A DNA stretch of 37,535 nucleotides from a virus, in the IMG/VR virus record IMGVR_UViG_3300036859_000606, positions 1 to 37,535 of that record. One strand, written 5' to 3'. The notes beneath the pieces are model-generated. The model was given only the letters and a program-made list of their open reading frames with translations. It was not told the DNA's origin and ran no database searches. The position numbers and the translations under genes are program-made. This document shows positions 1 through 6,800 of this stretch, in pieces (within the stretch, counting starts at the first letter, position 1; each line of letters begins with the position of its first letter).

Positions 1-293
1 TCGGGGGGCCGATTCTTGAAGGCGAGGCCCTTCTCGTCCTCCGAGAGCTCGAGCGTGCCCGACTTGTTGCGCCCCAGCACCAGGTCGTTCTCGTGGTTCC
101 AGAGGGCCCGGATGTCGTGCAGGCCGATCGTCTCGGTGAAGGCCCCGGGCGCGATCCTCTCGCGCCAGCCGCCGAAGTCGTCGGAGAGTTGCCCGAAGAC
201 GGCGATGTAGCCGGAGAGCACCGGCGCCTTGTCGTCGCCCGACAGCCGCAGCTCCGTGCCCTTCACGAACCGCGTTTCCAGTTCCCTCAGCAT
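1..293 (-). CDS. Prohead protease, HK97 type, N-terminal part (cut by window edge)
   Basis: The minus-strand frame starts at an ATG (293-291) 5 bases after AGGAGG and stays open to the window edge, giving 97 residues. The product shows the N-terminal pattern of caudoviral prohead serine proteases: SGYIAVFGQLSDDFGG, then ERIAPGAFTE, then ALWNHENDLVLGRNKSGTL. The His of the NHE motif (about residue 67) fits the catalytic His of the family; the Ser region lies beyond the edge. The enzyme cleaves the capsid delta domain and scaffold during head maturation. Its start overlaps the end of the upstream small gene by 7 bases. The capsid gene is at the other end of the window, which is the usual next gene, so the missing C-terminus probably lies between the two window ends. 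Confidence 0.88.
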   Translation of the reverse strand, partial: MLRELETRFVKGTELRLSGDDKAPVLSGYIAVFGQLSDDFGGWRERIAPGAFTETIGLHDIRALWNHENDLVLGRNKSGTLELSEDEKGLAFKNRPP

Positions 294-475
294 GGCTCTC
301 CTCCTAGGCCACGACGCTCAAGCTCGGCCCGTACGTCATCAACCATCTCGCAGCAGGACCGCGCGACGACGCGGCCGTCTTTCTCGATCTCGAGCAGGTC
401 ACCATGCGATTCATTAGCATCTTCGTGACAGCTCGGGCAGCAGTGCGCCCCTATAAGATCCCCGCAGATGATCAA
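287..475 (-). CDS. Small Cys-rich protein between portal and protease
   Basis: This 62-residue frame starts at TTG (475-473) with an AGGAG about 7 bases upstream, 9 bases after the portal stop, and ends inside the protease start. The N-terminal part contains HCCPSCHEDA, and a second CC pair follows near residue 41, so a small zinc-binding fold is plausible. The remainder is charged and helical. I do not recognise a family. The tight coupling to portal and protease suggests that it is expressed with the head genes. Confidence 0.6.
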   Translation of the reverse strand: MIICGDLIGAHCCPSCHEDANESHGDLLEIEKDGRVVARSCCEMVDDVRAELERRGLGGEPC

Positions 476-484
476 GGCGCTCTC

Positions 485-2572
485 CTAATCCGCCACGATA
501 TCGCATTCGCAGTGGTCGTGAAGGGGCGGGTGGCCGATGTCGTCGCTTGGCTTCATCGGGCCGTCCGTCCCCTCGCCCCCGTCGACGCCCTGGCCGGCGT
601 TGACGAAATTCTGCTGCACCCCCGCCACCCTGCCGTCCATCGCCGAGCAGAACGGGCAAGCCCCGGGGTTCGCGACCCAGCGCAGCACTGTGACGCCGGC
701 GGCGACATAGAGGACCTTCGCGACCGCAGCCATGGCGCGCGTGGCCTCGATGTCGGCGATCTTCCCCGGGCGCTTCTCCTTCCATTCCCCCAGCCGCGTG
801 CTCATCGCCAGTGCGATCGCCTCTTCGTCCCCCTCCTCCATCAGGGCGAGCAGCTGCAGCCGGCCCTCGGAGGCCTCGCGGACGCCGAAGCGCTTGGCGT
901 AGTCGGAGATGAAGCGATCGAGCTCGGGCGACGGGTCGTCCTCCGGGTCGAGGCCGAGCTCGTCGGCCATGGCGCCGGCGATCAGCTCCCCGTACGCCTG
1001 GTAGATCGGATGCATCTTCTTCCCGGCCCAGCCGGCGTGCTCGTCGTAGAAGTCCTCGATCGCCTTGCGCAGCCCCGGCAGGTCGCGGCGGCTGCGCGGC
1101 GAGGCCTCCAGCTGCGCCTTCAGCTCCTTCTCGATGGCGCCGATCTCACGCGTGATGATGACGCGCGCCCGGTCCTCGAGCTGCTGCCTCTGGGTCTTGC
1201 GGATCCGGCGCCTGAGCCGCAGGCTCCGGAGACTCCGTGCCGCCCGGTCCTCGAGCTGCGGCGGCGAGGCCGGCGCCGGAGGCAGCTGGCGCTGCGAGGC
1301 CTCCCGATTGGCCATCAGGTAGAGGAGCTGCCGAGCAACCAACGCCGGCTGGGACCCGCCCCCGTCGACGAGCTCCTGGGCGTTCGCCATGTTGATGGGG
1401 GTCAGGTAGACGTCGCCCCCAGGGCCGATGTCCGGCTGGTTCTCGAGCGCCCGGATGTCGTTGGCCGAAAGGTAACCCCACTGGCGGCCGGCCTGGTAGA
1501 ACGTGGTGCGCGCCGCCGCGTCGCCGCGCATCAGGCCGTCGGCGTTGAACTCGAAGTAGTAGCGGACCCGCTCCGCCGGCAGCAGGAGCTTCCGGTTCAG
1601 CTCCTGTTCCCACCGGACGAAGTACTGGCGCATGGTGTAGATGACGAACTCGAGCGACTGCATTTCGATGTTGCTGAAGGTGGCGCGATCCAGGTCGTAG
1701 AGCAGGTGCGGGGGCACTCCGAGCACGCGGGCGATCTCCGGGACCGAGAACTTGCGGCTCTCCAGCCACTGTGAATCGTTCGGCGAGATGCCGGCCGCCG
1801 TGTACTTCATGCCCTTCGGCAGGAACGCCACCTTGTGCCAGTCCTCCCCGCGGCCCGACAGCCAGGTCTCCTCGAGGTTCTTCTTGTTGTCCTTGTTGAT
1901 CGTCGGCATCTGCGTCTCGACGACGCCGGGCGGGCGCCCCCCGCTCCGAAAGAAGGTCGCGCCGTAATCCTGCACAGCCACCCCCGAACCGATGACGTCG
2001 CGCGCGGCCGACAGGACCGACTTGCCGTGGAGGCCGTCGAAGCTGATGCCGGGCACGTGCAGGATGTCGCCCGGCCCCCATTCCTCCCGCGTGCCGTCCG
2101 TCAGGGTCACGAAATAGGAGAGCCGGCCCGCGGTGCGTCTCGGTTCGACCTGGCTGCTCCGGAGCGGCCAGATCTGCCGGATATTTCCGCCGCCGTCCCG
2201 GCGGATTGCGCCGTAGCCGTCGCCGACGGTGACGAGCTGCGCCTGCATGCACTCACGCATGAAGAACGACGTCATGTCGGGGTTCGGCTCGTCGTGCAGC
2301 AGACGGAAGAGCGGATGCTCCATTGCCTTCCGGCGGCCGCGGGGCTCCTGGCGCTCGTACAGGCAGAGCGGCACGGAGGCCAGCGTCTCGGAGAGCAGGC
2401 GCACGCCGCGCCAGAACGCGGATAGTCTCGTCGCGGAGTCCTGTGTGACGAGGATCCCGCTCTTCGACATGCTGCCGCTCATGGCGTCGAGGATCGATTG
2501 ATACCAGGGGGAGTTCGGGTTCTCGATCGAGCGGCGGGCGAAGTCGATGGCGCGGGAGAGGGTCTGGATCAT
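485..2572 (-). CDS. Portal protein fused to MuF-like head morphogenesis domain
   Basis: The 695-residue product has an HK97-family portal in its first ~410 residues: SATRLSAFWRGVRLLSETLA, PLFRLLHDEPNPDMTSFFM, GDILHVPGISFDGL, ARVLGVPPHLLYD and LNRKLLLPAERVRYYFEFN. The portal is the dodecameric ring through which DNA is packaged and the tail joins. A basic, Arg-rich linker (about 420-470) leads to a C-terminal domain like SPP1 gp7/Mu gpF minor head proteins, with RWVANPGACPFCSAMDGRV and the closing HPPLHDHCECD, the usual Cys/His signature. Portals of this family are usually around 400-500 residues and MuF is usually a separate gene, so this is a natural fusion. The start overlaps the upstream membrane peptide by ATGA. 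Confidence 0.93.
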   Translation of the reverse strand: MIQTLSRAIDFARRSIENPNSPWYQSILDAMSGSMSKSGILVTQDSATRLSAFWRGVRLLSETLASVPLCLYERQEPRGRRKAMEHPLFRLLHDEPNPDMTSFFMRECMQAQLVTVGDGYGAIRRDGGGNIRQIWPLRSSQVEPRRTAGRLSYFVTLTDGTREEWGPGDILHVPGISFDGLHGKSVLSAARDVIGSGVAVQDYGATFFRSGGRPPGVVETQMPTINKDNKKNLEETWLSGRGEDWHKVAFLPKGMKYTAAGISPNDSQWLESRKFSVPEIARVLGVPPHLLYDLDRATFSNIEMQSLEFVIYTMRQYFVRWEQELNRKLLLPAERVRYYFEFNADGLMRGDAAARTTFYQAGRQWGYLSANDIRALENQPDIGPGGDVYLTPINMANAQELVDGGGSQPALVARQLLYLMANREASQRQLPPAPASPPQLEDRAARSLRSLRLRRRIRKTQRQQLEDRARVIITREIGAIEKELKAQLEASPRSRRDLPGLRKAIEDFYDEHAGWAGKKMHPIYQAYGELIAGAMADELGLDPEDDPSPELDRFISDYAKRFGVREASEGRLQLLALMEEGDEEAIALAMSTRLGEWKEKRPGKIADIEATRAMAAVAKVLYVAAGVTVLRWVANPGACPFCSAMDGRVAGVQQNFVNAGQGVDGGEGTDGPMKPSDDIGHPPLHDHCECDIVAD

Positions 2573-2760
2573 CGCTTCCTCGGCGCGCCCAGGATGCCGA
2601 CCGTCACGCAGGCCAGGCCGGCGATGATGAGGCCCGCGCCCGAATGAAAGAGCCCCGCGCCCACGGCGAGCAGCAGGACGCCGGCCGCGACGAAGTAGGT
2701 GGAGGACTCGGCCGGGCCGGTGGCCGCGGCGGGCGGATCAGAGGGTTTCGATTCGGGCAT
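2569..2760 (-). CDS. Small two-segment membrane protein between terminase and portal
   Basis: The 63-residue product has a Pro/Ala/Ser-rich N-terminus, then two hydrophobic stretches (about 22-38 and 42-58) separated by a Gly, and ends in a basic RKR tail. It overlaps the large terminase end by 23 bases and the portal start by ATGA, so it sits inside the packaging operon. No family is recognised. Small membrane proteins at this position are common in phage genomes and have no agreed role. Confidence 0.7.
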   Translation of the reverse strand: MPESKPSDPPAAATGPAESSTYFVAAGVLLLAVGAGLFHSGAGLIIAGLACVTVGILGAPRKR

Positions 2761-4471
2761 CCTCGAGCGTTCCCTCGCTCACAAGCGCGCGCGCCAGCGC
2801 ATTGACCAGCGCGACAATACCATCAATTCTCTCACGGCTTTTTTTCTTGGACGGCTTCCAGTTCCCGTACGGATCCTGGTCGAGCGTCACGTTGTCGGCG
2901 CACCAGGCGAGCACCGGCTGCCCCCCGTGCCGAATCTGCCGTCGACGGTACAGCATGTCGAGCTCCTTCGTCGGGGCGCTCAGCGATCCGAATCCCTGGC
3001 TGACCCGGGCGATGGTGAACCCGTCCTCCTGCTCGAGCTCGGTGATCAGCTTGTGGGCGTTCCAGGCATCGACGGCGACCTCCTGGATCAGATAGTCCTG
3101 GCCGAGGTCGTTGATCTTCTTCCGGATGGCGCCGTGGTCGACGGCGTCCCCTTCAGTCGCGGTCAGCCATCCGTCGCGCGCCCAGACGTCGTACGGCATG
3201 CGGTCCTTCTTCGCCCGGATCCGGATCCCCTCCTGCGGGCACCAGAACCAGCTGAGGACGTCATAGCTGGGGAGGGGATCCCCATACTCGAAGCCCGGCA
3301 CCTTTGGCGCATGCGGGTCCGCCTCGAGCTCCTCCTCGGACGGGTAGTCCGCATCGTCCGGATCGATGCAGCTGTCGAAGAGCAGGACCAGGGCGGACAG
3401 GTCGGTGACGGTCGAGAGGTCGAGGCCGGCGTAGCAGGCGCGCCCCTTCAGCCGCTCGAGCAGCTCCTGGTACTCGAGGGCGCCGGCGCAGGCCGCCCAC
3501 TTCTTCTGGTCGATCCACCGGAACTCCTGCTGCACCCACTCGTTCAGGTAGTAGCGCCGGAAGGTGTTCTGGAAGGCGGGCGATTCCTTGGCCTCGCGGT
3601 ACTGCTGCTCGAGGAACTCCGGCTTGACCGACACGCCCAGGTTCGGGTTGCAGCGCCGCCAGACCTTGCGGTCCTCCCAGTCGTCCCCCTTCTTGCTGGC
3701 GTAGACCACCGGCAGGAAGCTGTCGTCCTCGACCAGGCCGTCCCGCACGGCGAGGGCCTTGTCGTGCACCTCGCCGCAGAGCGTCTTCTTGCTGAACCCC
3801 GCGGTCGTCATGGCGATGGTGATGGGCTGGCGCCGGGCGCCGCCGCCGGTCCGCATGGTGTCCCAGAGCTCGCGGTCGTCCTGGACGTGCAGCTCGTCGA
3901 ACAGGATGGCGTGCGGGTTCAGCCCCTCCTTGGTCGGGACGTCCGCGCTGAGGACCCGGTAGAAGCCCCCCGTCGACGGCACGAAGATCTCGCGCCGCAG
4001 GATGACGCTGCGGGACTTGAGCTTCGCGCTGGCGCGCGACATCTCCCGCGCGACGTCGAACACCACGGCGGCCTGGCCGCGGTCCTTAGCCAGGCTGTAG
4101 ATCTCGGCCCCCGGCTCGCCGTCGCAGTGCAGGAGGTACAGGCCGATGCCGGCGACGATCGCGGACTTCCCGTTCTTCCTGGGGATCTCGACGTAGACCA
4201 GGCGGTAGCGGCGCAGGCCGTCGGCGCGGCGCTTCCAACCGAAGAGCGGCCGGATGATCTCGTTCCGCTGCCACTTCTCCAGCTCGAATGGCTGCCCCGC
4301 CCACTCGGCCTTCGTGTGGACCAGGAACCGGGGGAAGAATTCGCAGGCCCGATCGGCGGCGGCCTTGTCGAACCAGTAGGGTCCCTGGACGTTACGTCGC
4401 GGGGCTGGGGGGCGGCGCCGGCCGCGGGCCGCCGAAGAACTTCTCGTCTTCGTCTTCGCCTTCATCGGCAC
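2738..4471 (-). CDS. terL: Terminase large subunit
   Basis: This 577-residue packaging motor drives DNA into the prohead with ATP and cuts concatemers. The N-terminal ATPase carries a Walker A variant, RKNGKS, near residue 100 and Walker B ILFDELH near residue 188, followed by a coupling-motif-like TTAGFS. The C-terminal RNase H-like nuclease begins at CYAGLDLSTVTDLSAL (about 345), with further acidic residues around 455-475 near DYLIQEVAVDAWN. The reading frame opens at GTG 4471 and has an ATG two codons later. Either start leaves a 74-80 base overlap with the small terminase gene. Length and motif order are typical of Terminase_1-type large subunits. Confidence 0.95.
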   Translation of the reverse strand: MPMKAKTKTRSSSAARGRRRPPAPRRNVQGPYWFDKAAADRACEFFPRFLVHTKAEWAGQPFELEKWQRNEIIRPLFGWKRRADGLRRYRLVYVEIPRKNGKSAIVAGIGLYLLHCDGEPGAEIYSLAKDRGQAAVVFDVAREMSRASAKLKSRSVILRREIFVPSTGGFYRVLSADVPTKEGLNPHAILFDELHVQDDRELWDTMRTGGGARRQPITIAMTTAGFSKKTLCGEVHDKALAVRDGLVEDDSFLPVVYASKKGDDWEDRKVWRRCNPNLGVSVKPEFLEQQYREAKESPAFQNTFRRYYLNEWVQQEFRWIDQKKWAACAGALEYQELLERLKGRACYAGLDLSTVTDLSALVLLFDSCIDPDDADYPSEEELEADPHAPKVPGFEYGDPLPSYDVLSWFWCPQEGIRIRAKKDRMPYDVWARDGWLTATEGDAVDHGAIRKKINDLGQDYLIQEVAVDAWNAHKLITELEQEDGFTIARVSQGFGSLSAPTKELDMLYRRRQIRHGGQPVLAWCADNVTLDQDPYGNWKPSKKKSRERIDGIVALVNALARALVSEGTLEDARIETL

Positions 4472-4886
4472 CTGGTGCGTGCACGCGTGCGCGCGCCGCC
4501 GGCGTGAAGCCGAACTCCGCGGCGAACTGCCGGATCTTCTCCATCGCCGCCCTCTTGATCACCAGGGCCGGGTGCTGGATCTCCGTGCCGTTCCCCGCCA
4601 CCACCGTCAGCGGGCGGTTCGCCAGGACCCGCTCGGCGCGCTCGAAATCGGACCAGGCCGAGCAGTACGACGCCAGGGAGGCCCGGTCGATCTGCGTCAG
4701 GAGCCCCAGCCGCTTCAGCTCGGGGACGATGCGGTTCCATTCGGCCTTCGCCTGCTTCGTGAGGAACGTCGGGCAGGTCGCGCCGGGCGTGGGTTTCACG
4801 ACCGGCTTCTGCAGCGGCCGCTTCCCGGGGTTGCCGAGCAGGAGCTTCAGCTCGGTCGGCTTGGGCGGCGGGCCCGGGCGGGCCAT
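4392..4886 (-). CDS. terS: Terminase small subunit, P27-like
   Basis: The 164-residue product begins with the Pro-rich leader MARPGPPPKPTELKLLLGNP followed by GKRPL, typical of the P27 (Terminase_4) small subunits. A helical core follows (AKAEWNRIVPELKRLGLLTQ, DRASLASYCSAWSDFERAE), then NGTEIQHPALVIKRAAMEKI and a C-terminal acidic run before a Pro-rich end. It recognises phage DNA and delivers it to the large subunit. It lies directly upstream of terL and overlaps it. Confidence 0.88.
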   Translation of the reverse strand: MARPGPPPKPTELKLLLGNPGKRPLQKPVVKPTPGATCPTFLTKQAKAEWNRIVPELKRLGLLTQIDRASLASYCSAWSDFERAERVLANRPLTVVAGNGTEIQHPALVIKRAAMEKIRQFAAEFGFTPAARARVHAPGADEGEDEDEKFFGGPRPAPPPSPAT

Positions 4887-5012
4887 CAGCGGTCACCGGC
4901 CAGGCCCCGGAGGTCGGCCCCGGCCCGGAGGGGGGCCCCCCCCCTAACCTGCGGCCGCGCGCGCGAGCCCGCTCGGCCGGTCTTCCGGCAGAGCCCCAGA
5001 GATTCGATCCCC
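4887..5012. other. GC-rich gap between HNH and small terminase genes
   Basis: This 126-base gap has no gene that I can support. It holds runs of G and C around 4930-4944 and an alternating GC stretch at 4954-4965. Its place beside the terminase and HNH genes is where cos sites often lie, but I see no direct cleavage signal. Confidence 0.3.
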
Positions 5013-5363
5013 CTATCCCCCCTGGAGCGCCCTACGACGTGCACGGTCATGCCTCCCTGTCTTCACCGAGTGGTGCGTCTTGCACAGCGACTGGAGGTTG
5101 CTCTCGTCATCAGGCCCGCCCGCGCTGAGCGGCACGATGTGATCGACCTCGCTGGCTGGGTCTCCGCAGTTCACGCAGTCGGGATGGTCAGCCAACCAGG
5201 CGGCGCGCCGCACCCGCCAGTCACGAGTGTACCCACGCGCATGGGCCGATGGCCGGCCCTCGTCCTCGCGCTTCCTGGCCTGGCTGCGATGCGCCGAGCA
5301 GTAGCCCGAGCCGCCGCGGATGAGCGTGCCGCAGCCGGGGTAGCGGCAGGGGTGCGGACTCAT
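5013..5363 (-). CDS. HNH endonuclease beside the terminase
   Basis: The 116-residue product is an HNH nuclease. The core is VDHIVPLSAGGPDDESNLQS followed by LCKTHH, with the DH pair at 74-75, the central Asn at 89 and the last His near 97-98. Cys pairs at 63/66 and around 94 give the zinc site common in this family, and an N-terminal C6/C11/C22 plus H25 set looks like a second zinc knuckle. HNH proteins encoded next to terminases are known to assist cos cleavage and packaging, and the location here supports that role. The start overlaps the RusA-like gene by ATGA. Confidence 0.88.
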   Translation of the reverse strand: MSPHPCRYPGCGTLIRGGSGYCSAHRSQARKREDEGRPSAHARGYTRDWRVRRAAWLADHPDCVNCGDPASEVDHIVPLSAGGPDDESNLQSLCKTHHSVKTGRHDRARRRALQGG

Positions 5364-6010
5364 CCAGGGCAGGGGAGGTCCTCGATGTCGATGATAGTGC
5401 CGGGTGCATCGCCCCGGACCTGGTGGTACTCGAAGCGCGAGACTTCCTTGCGATCATCGAGCACCATGCCCAAGCCACGCTTCTTCTTCGTCCCGACGCA
5501 CAGCAGGTCCCGGATGGGCTTCAGGCCGCCCTTCAGATTGTCATCGTCGTATTCCCGCTCCCGTGGCCCCATGACCCGGATGAAGCGAACCAGCCGCGGG
5601 CCGGAGAGCGTGCGCCTGGCCGCAGCCACGATGTCCGGCCGGAACCAACGGAGCCACTGCCGGCGCACCATCAGCACGGCGATGTGCGGGCGCCTGGCCA
5701 TGCGCCTCAGGTCGTTCGTCGAGGGAGGACGGAGGGGGATATTGAAGCGGAACGCACGGGGGAATTCGTCAGTCATGCCGCCCCCCTTCGGGAAATCGGC
5801 GATATCGCTTCGCGGCTCGGGGTGTTTTTTCCATCTTATGTTGAGGCAGCCTCGACAAAGCGCCAGGCCACCGACGGCCACCTCCTCACCGCACGCCCCG
5901 CACAGCCCGAGGGCGCGCCGTTCCTCCCACTGCCTGGCGATGCGGGCCCGCTCCTGTCTCAGACTGGCCATGTGCACTTTGCAGCGGCAGGTGTGCCGCG
6001 GGCGCGGCAT
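5360..6010 (-). CDS. RusA-like Holliday junction resolvase with N-terminal zinc ribbon
   Basis: The C-terminal ~135 residues match the RusA pattern: IPLRPPSTND near 91-100, an acidic DDDNLKGGLKPIRD at 155-168 and a second acidic site GMVLDDRKEV near 181-190. RusA enzymes resolve four-way junctions during recombination and replication of phage DNA. The first ~75 residues are an in-frame extension holding two CxxC pairs (C37/C40 and C52/C55), a zinc ribbon not present in classical RusA. The start at 6010 is supported by a TGATG overlap with the upstream HTH gene. An internal ATG at 5776 with a G-rich upstream stretch could instead give a conventional 138-residue RusA, so the fusion is likely but not proven. 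Confidence 0.78.
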   Translation of the reverse strand: MPRPRHTCRCKVHMASLRQERARIARQWEERRALGLCGACGEEVAVGGLALCRGCLNIRWKKHPEPRSDIADFPKGGGMTDEFPRAFRFNIPLRPPSTNDLRRMARRPHIAVLMVRRQWLRWFRPDIVAAARRTLSGPRLVRFIRVMGPREREYDDDNLKGGLKPIRDLLCVGTKKKRGLGMVLDDRKEVSRFEYHQVRGDAPGTIIDIEDLPCPG

Positions 6011-6573
6011 CAGGCGGCGCCGCTGAACCGGCTGGCCGGCCGGAAGAACTGGCAGCCCGACGCGCCCCTACGGCAGTCCTGGCAGGAGAACCGGAGAGCA
6101 TCGTGCCGCTTCCGTGGACTGCCACAGATGCAGGCTTCATTCTCGTCGACGGCGCCTCGGGGCAGGGGACAAGTGCGCGTTCGGGTCCGTGGGCCTCGGC
6201 GCCGCGGCGCCGGCGAGTAGAGCGGCCGCGCTACAACGGTCTGCGCTTGCGGGGCAGGGCGGGAGGCGGCTTCGGCGTCAGGAGCGGGGGCGGGCGCCAC
6301 GGCCGGCTGTGCGACCTCGACGGGCGTCGCGTTAGCCACAGCGCGATCAGGAACAGGAACATGATGCGCCAGTCGCCCATTGTTTCCCCCCGACTCCTTC
6401 AGCTGCTTGATGAGCTCGAGGATCCGCTCGTCGGTGATGTTCCCCTTGCCCGTCTCATAGACGCTGATGGTGCTGGGCCGCAGGCCGAGGATCTCGGCCG
6501 CCTCGCGCTGCTTCAGCCCCAGGTCCTCCCGCAGTGCCCGGAACTCTGCCAGCAGGAGCGCCGTCGGCGTCAT
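6010..6573 (-). CDS. XRE-family HTH protein with C-terminal Cys-rich domain
   Basis: Residues ~7-60 are an XRE/lambda-repressor-type helix-turn-helix: LREDLGLKQREAAEILGLRP then STISVYETGKG. A long Ala/Pro linker (about 75-125) leads to a C-terminal segment with CICGSPRKR, SCQDC and a last Cys (GASGCQFF), a probable zinc ribbon. The protein is therefore a DNA-binding regulator with an extra metal-binding tail. It is in the middle of the early operon, not beside the integrase, so it is not an obvious lysogeny repressor. Both ends overlap their neighbours (ATGA upstream, TGATG downstream). Confidence 0.8.
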   Translation of the reverse strand: MTPTALLLAEFRALREDLGLKQREAAEILGLRPSTISVYETGKGNITDERILELIKQLKESGGNNGRLAHHVPVPDRAVANATPVEVAQPAVAPAPAPDAEAASRPAPQAQTVVARPLYSPAPRRRGPRTRTRTCPLPRGAVDENEACICGSPRKRHDALRFSCQDCRRGASGCQFFRPASRFSGAA

Positions 6574-6800
6574 TCTAGCGGCCCGCAGATCAACGGGCCG
6601 CCATGGAGTGACGACGTCTCCGGTCCATCAAGGAGTGCGCCCTCGACATAGCGGAGGTGGAAGCGCCGGCTGTGGAAGAGCGTCAGGAATACGCGCGCCG
6701 AGGATCCTTCGCCGCCTTCCCAGTCACGAAGTCCCGGCGCGAGCATCGGCATCGCCCTCCCTTCGTCGACCTCCTGGTGGCAGGCCGCGCAGTGCATCAT
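6570..6800 (-). CDS. Small protein with N-terminal CxxC
   Basis: The 76-residue product starts MMHCAACHQEVDEGRAMPM, with a CxxCH that resembles a zinc knuckle. The rest has no motif that I recognise. It is joined by ATGA-type overlaps to the ATPase gene upstream and the HTH gene downstream, which is the main support for its being real. Function unknown. Confidence 0.62.
   Translation of the reverse strand: MMHCAACHQEVDEGRAMPMLAPGLRDWEGGEGSSARVFLTLFHSRRFHLRYVEGALLDGPETSSLHGGPLICGPLE

Noticed and set aside
404-1774. Long plus-strand frame (456 codons) over the portal gene
   Set aside because: It is antisense to the portal-MuF gene, has no family pattern and is Arg/Leu/Val-rich as expected from high-GC shadow frames.
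2699-4507. 602-codon plus-strand frame over the large terminase
   Set aside because: Antisense shadow of terL; no domain pattern.
4930-4944. G/C runs near the small terminase as a cos site
   Set aside because: Position is suggestive, but no ends or repeats are visible that would show cleavage.
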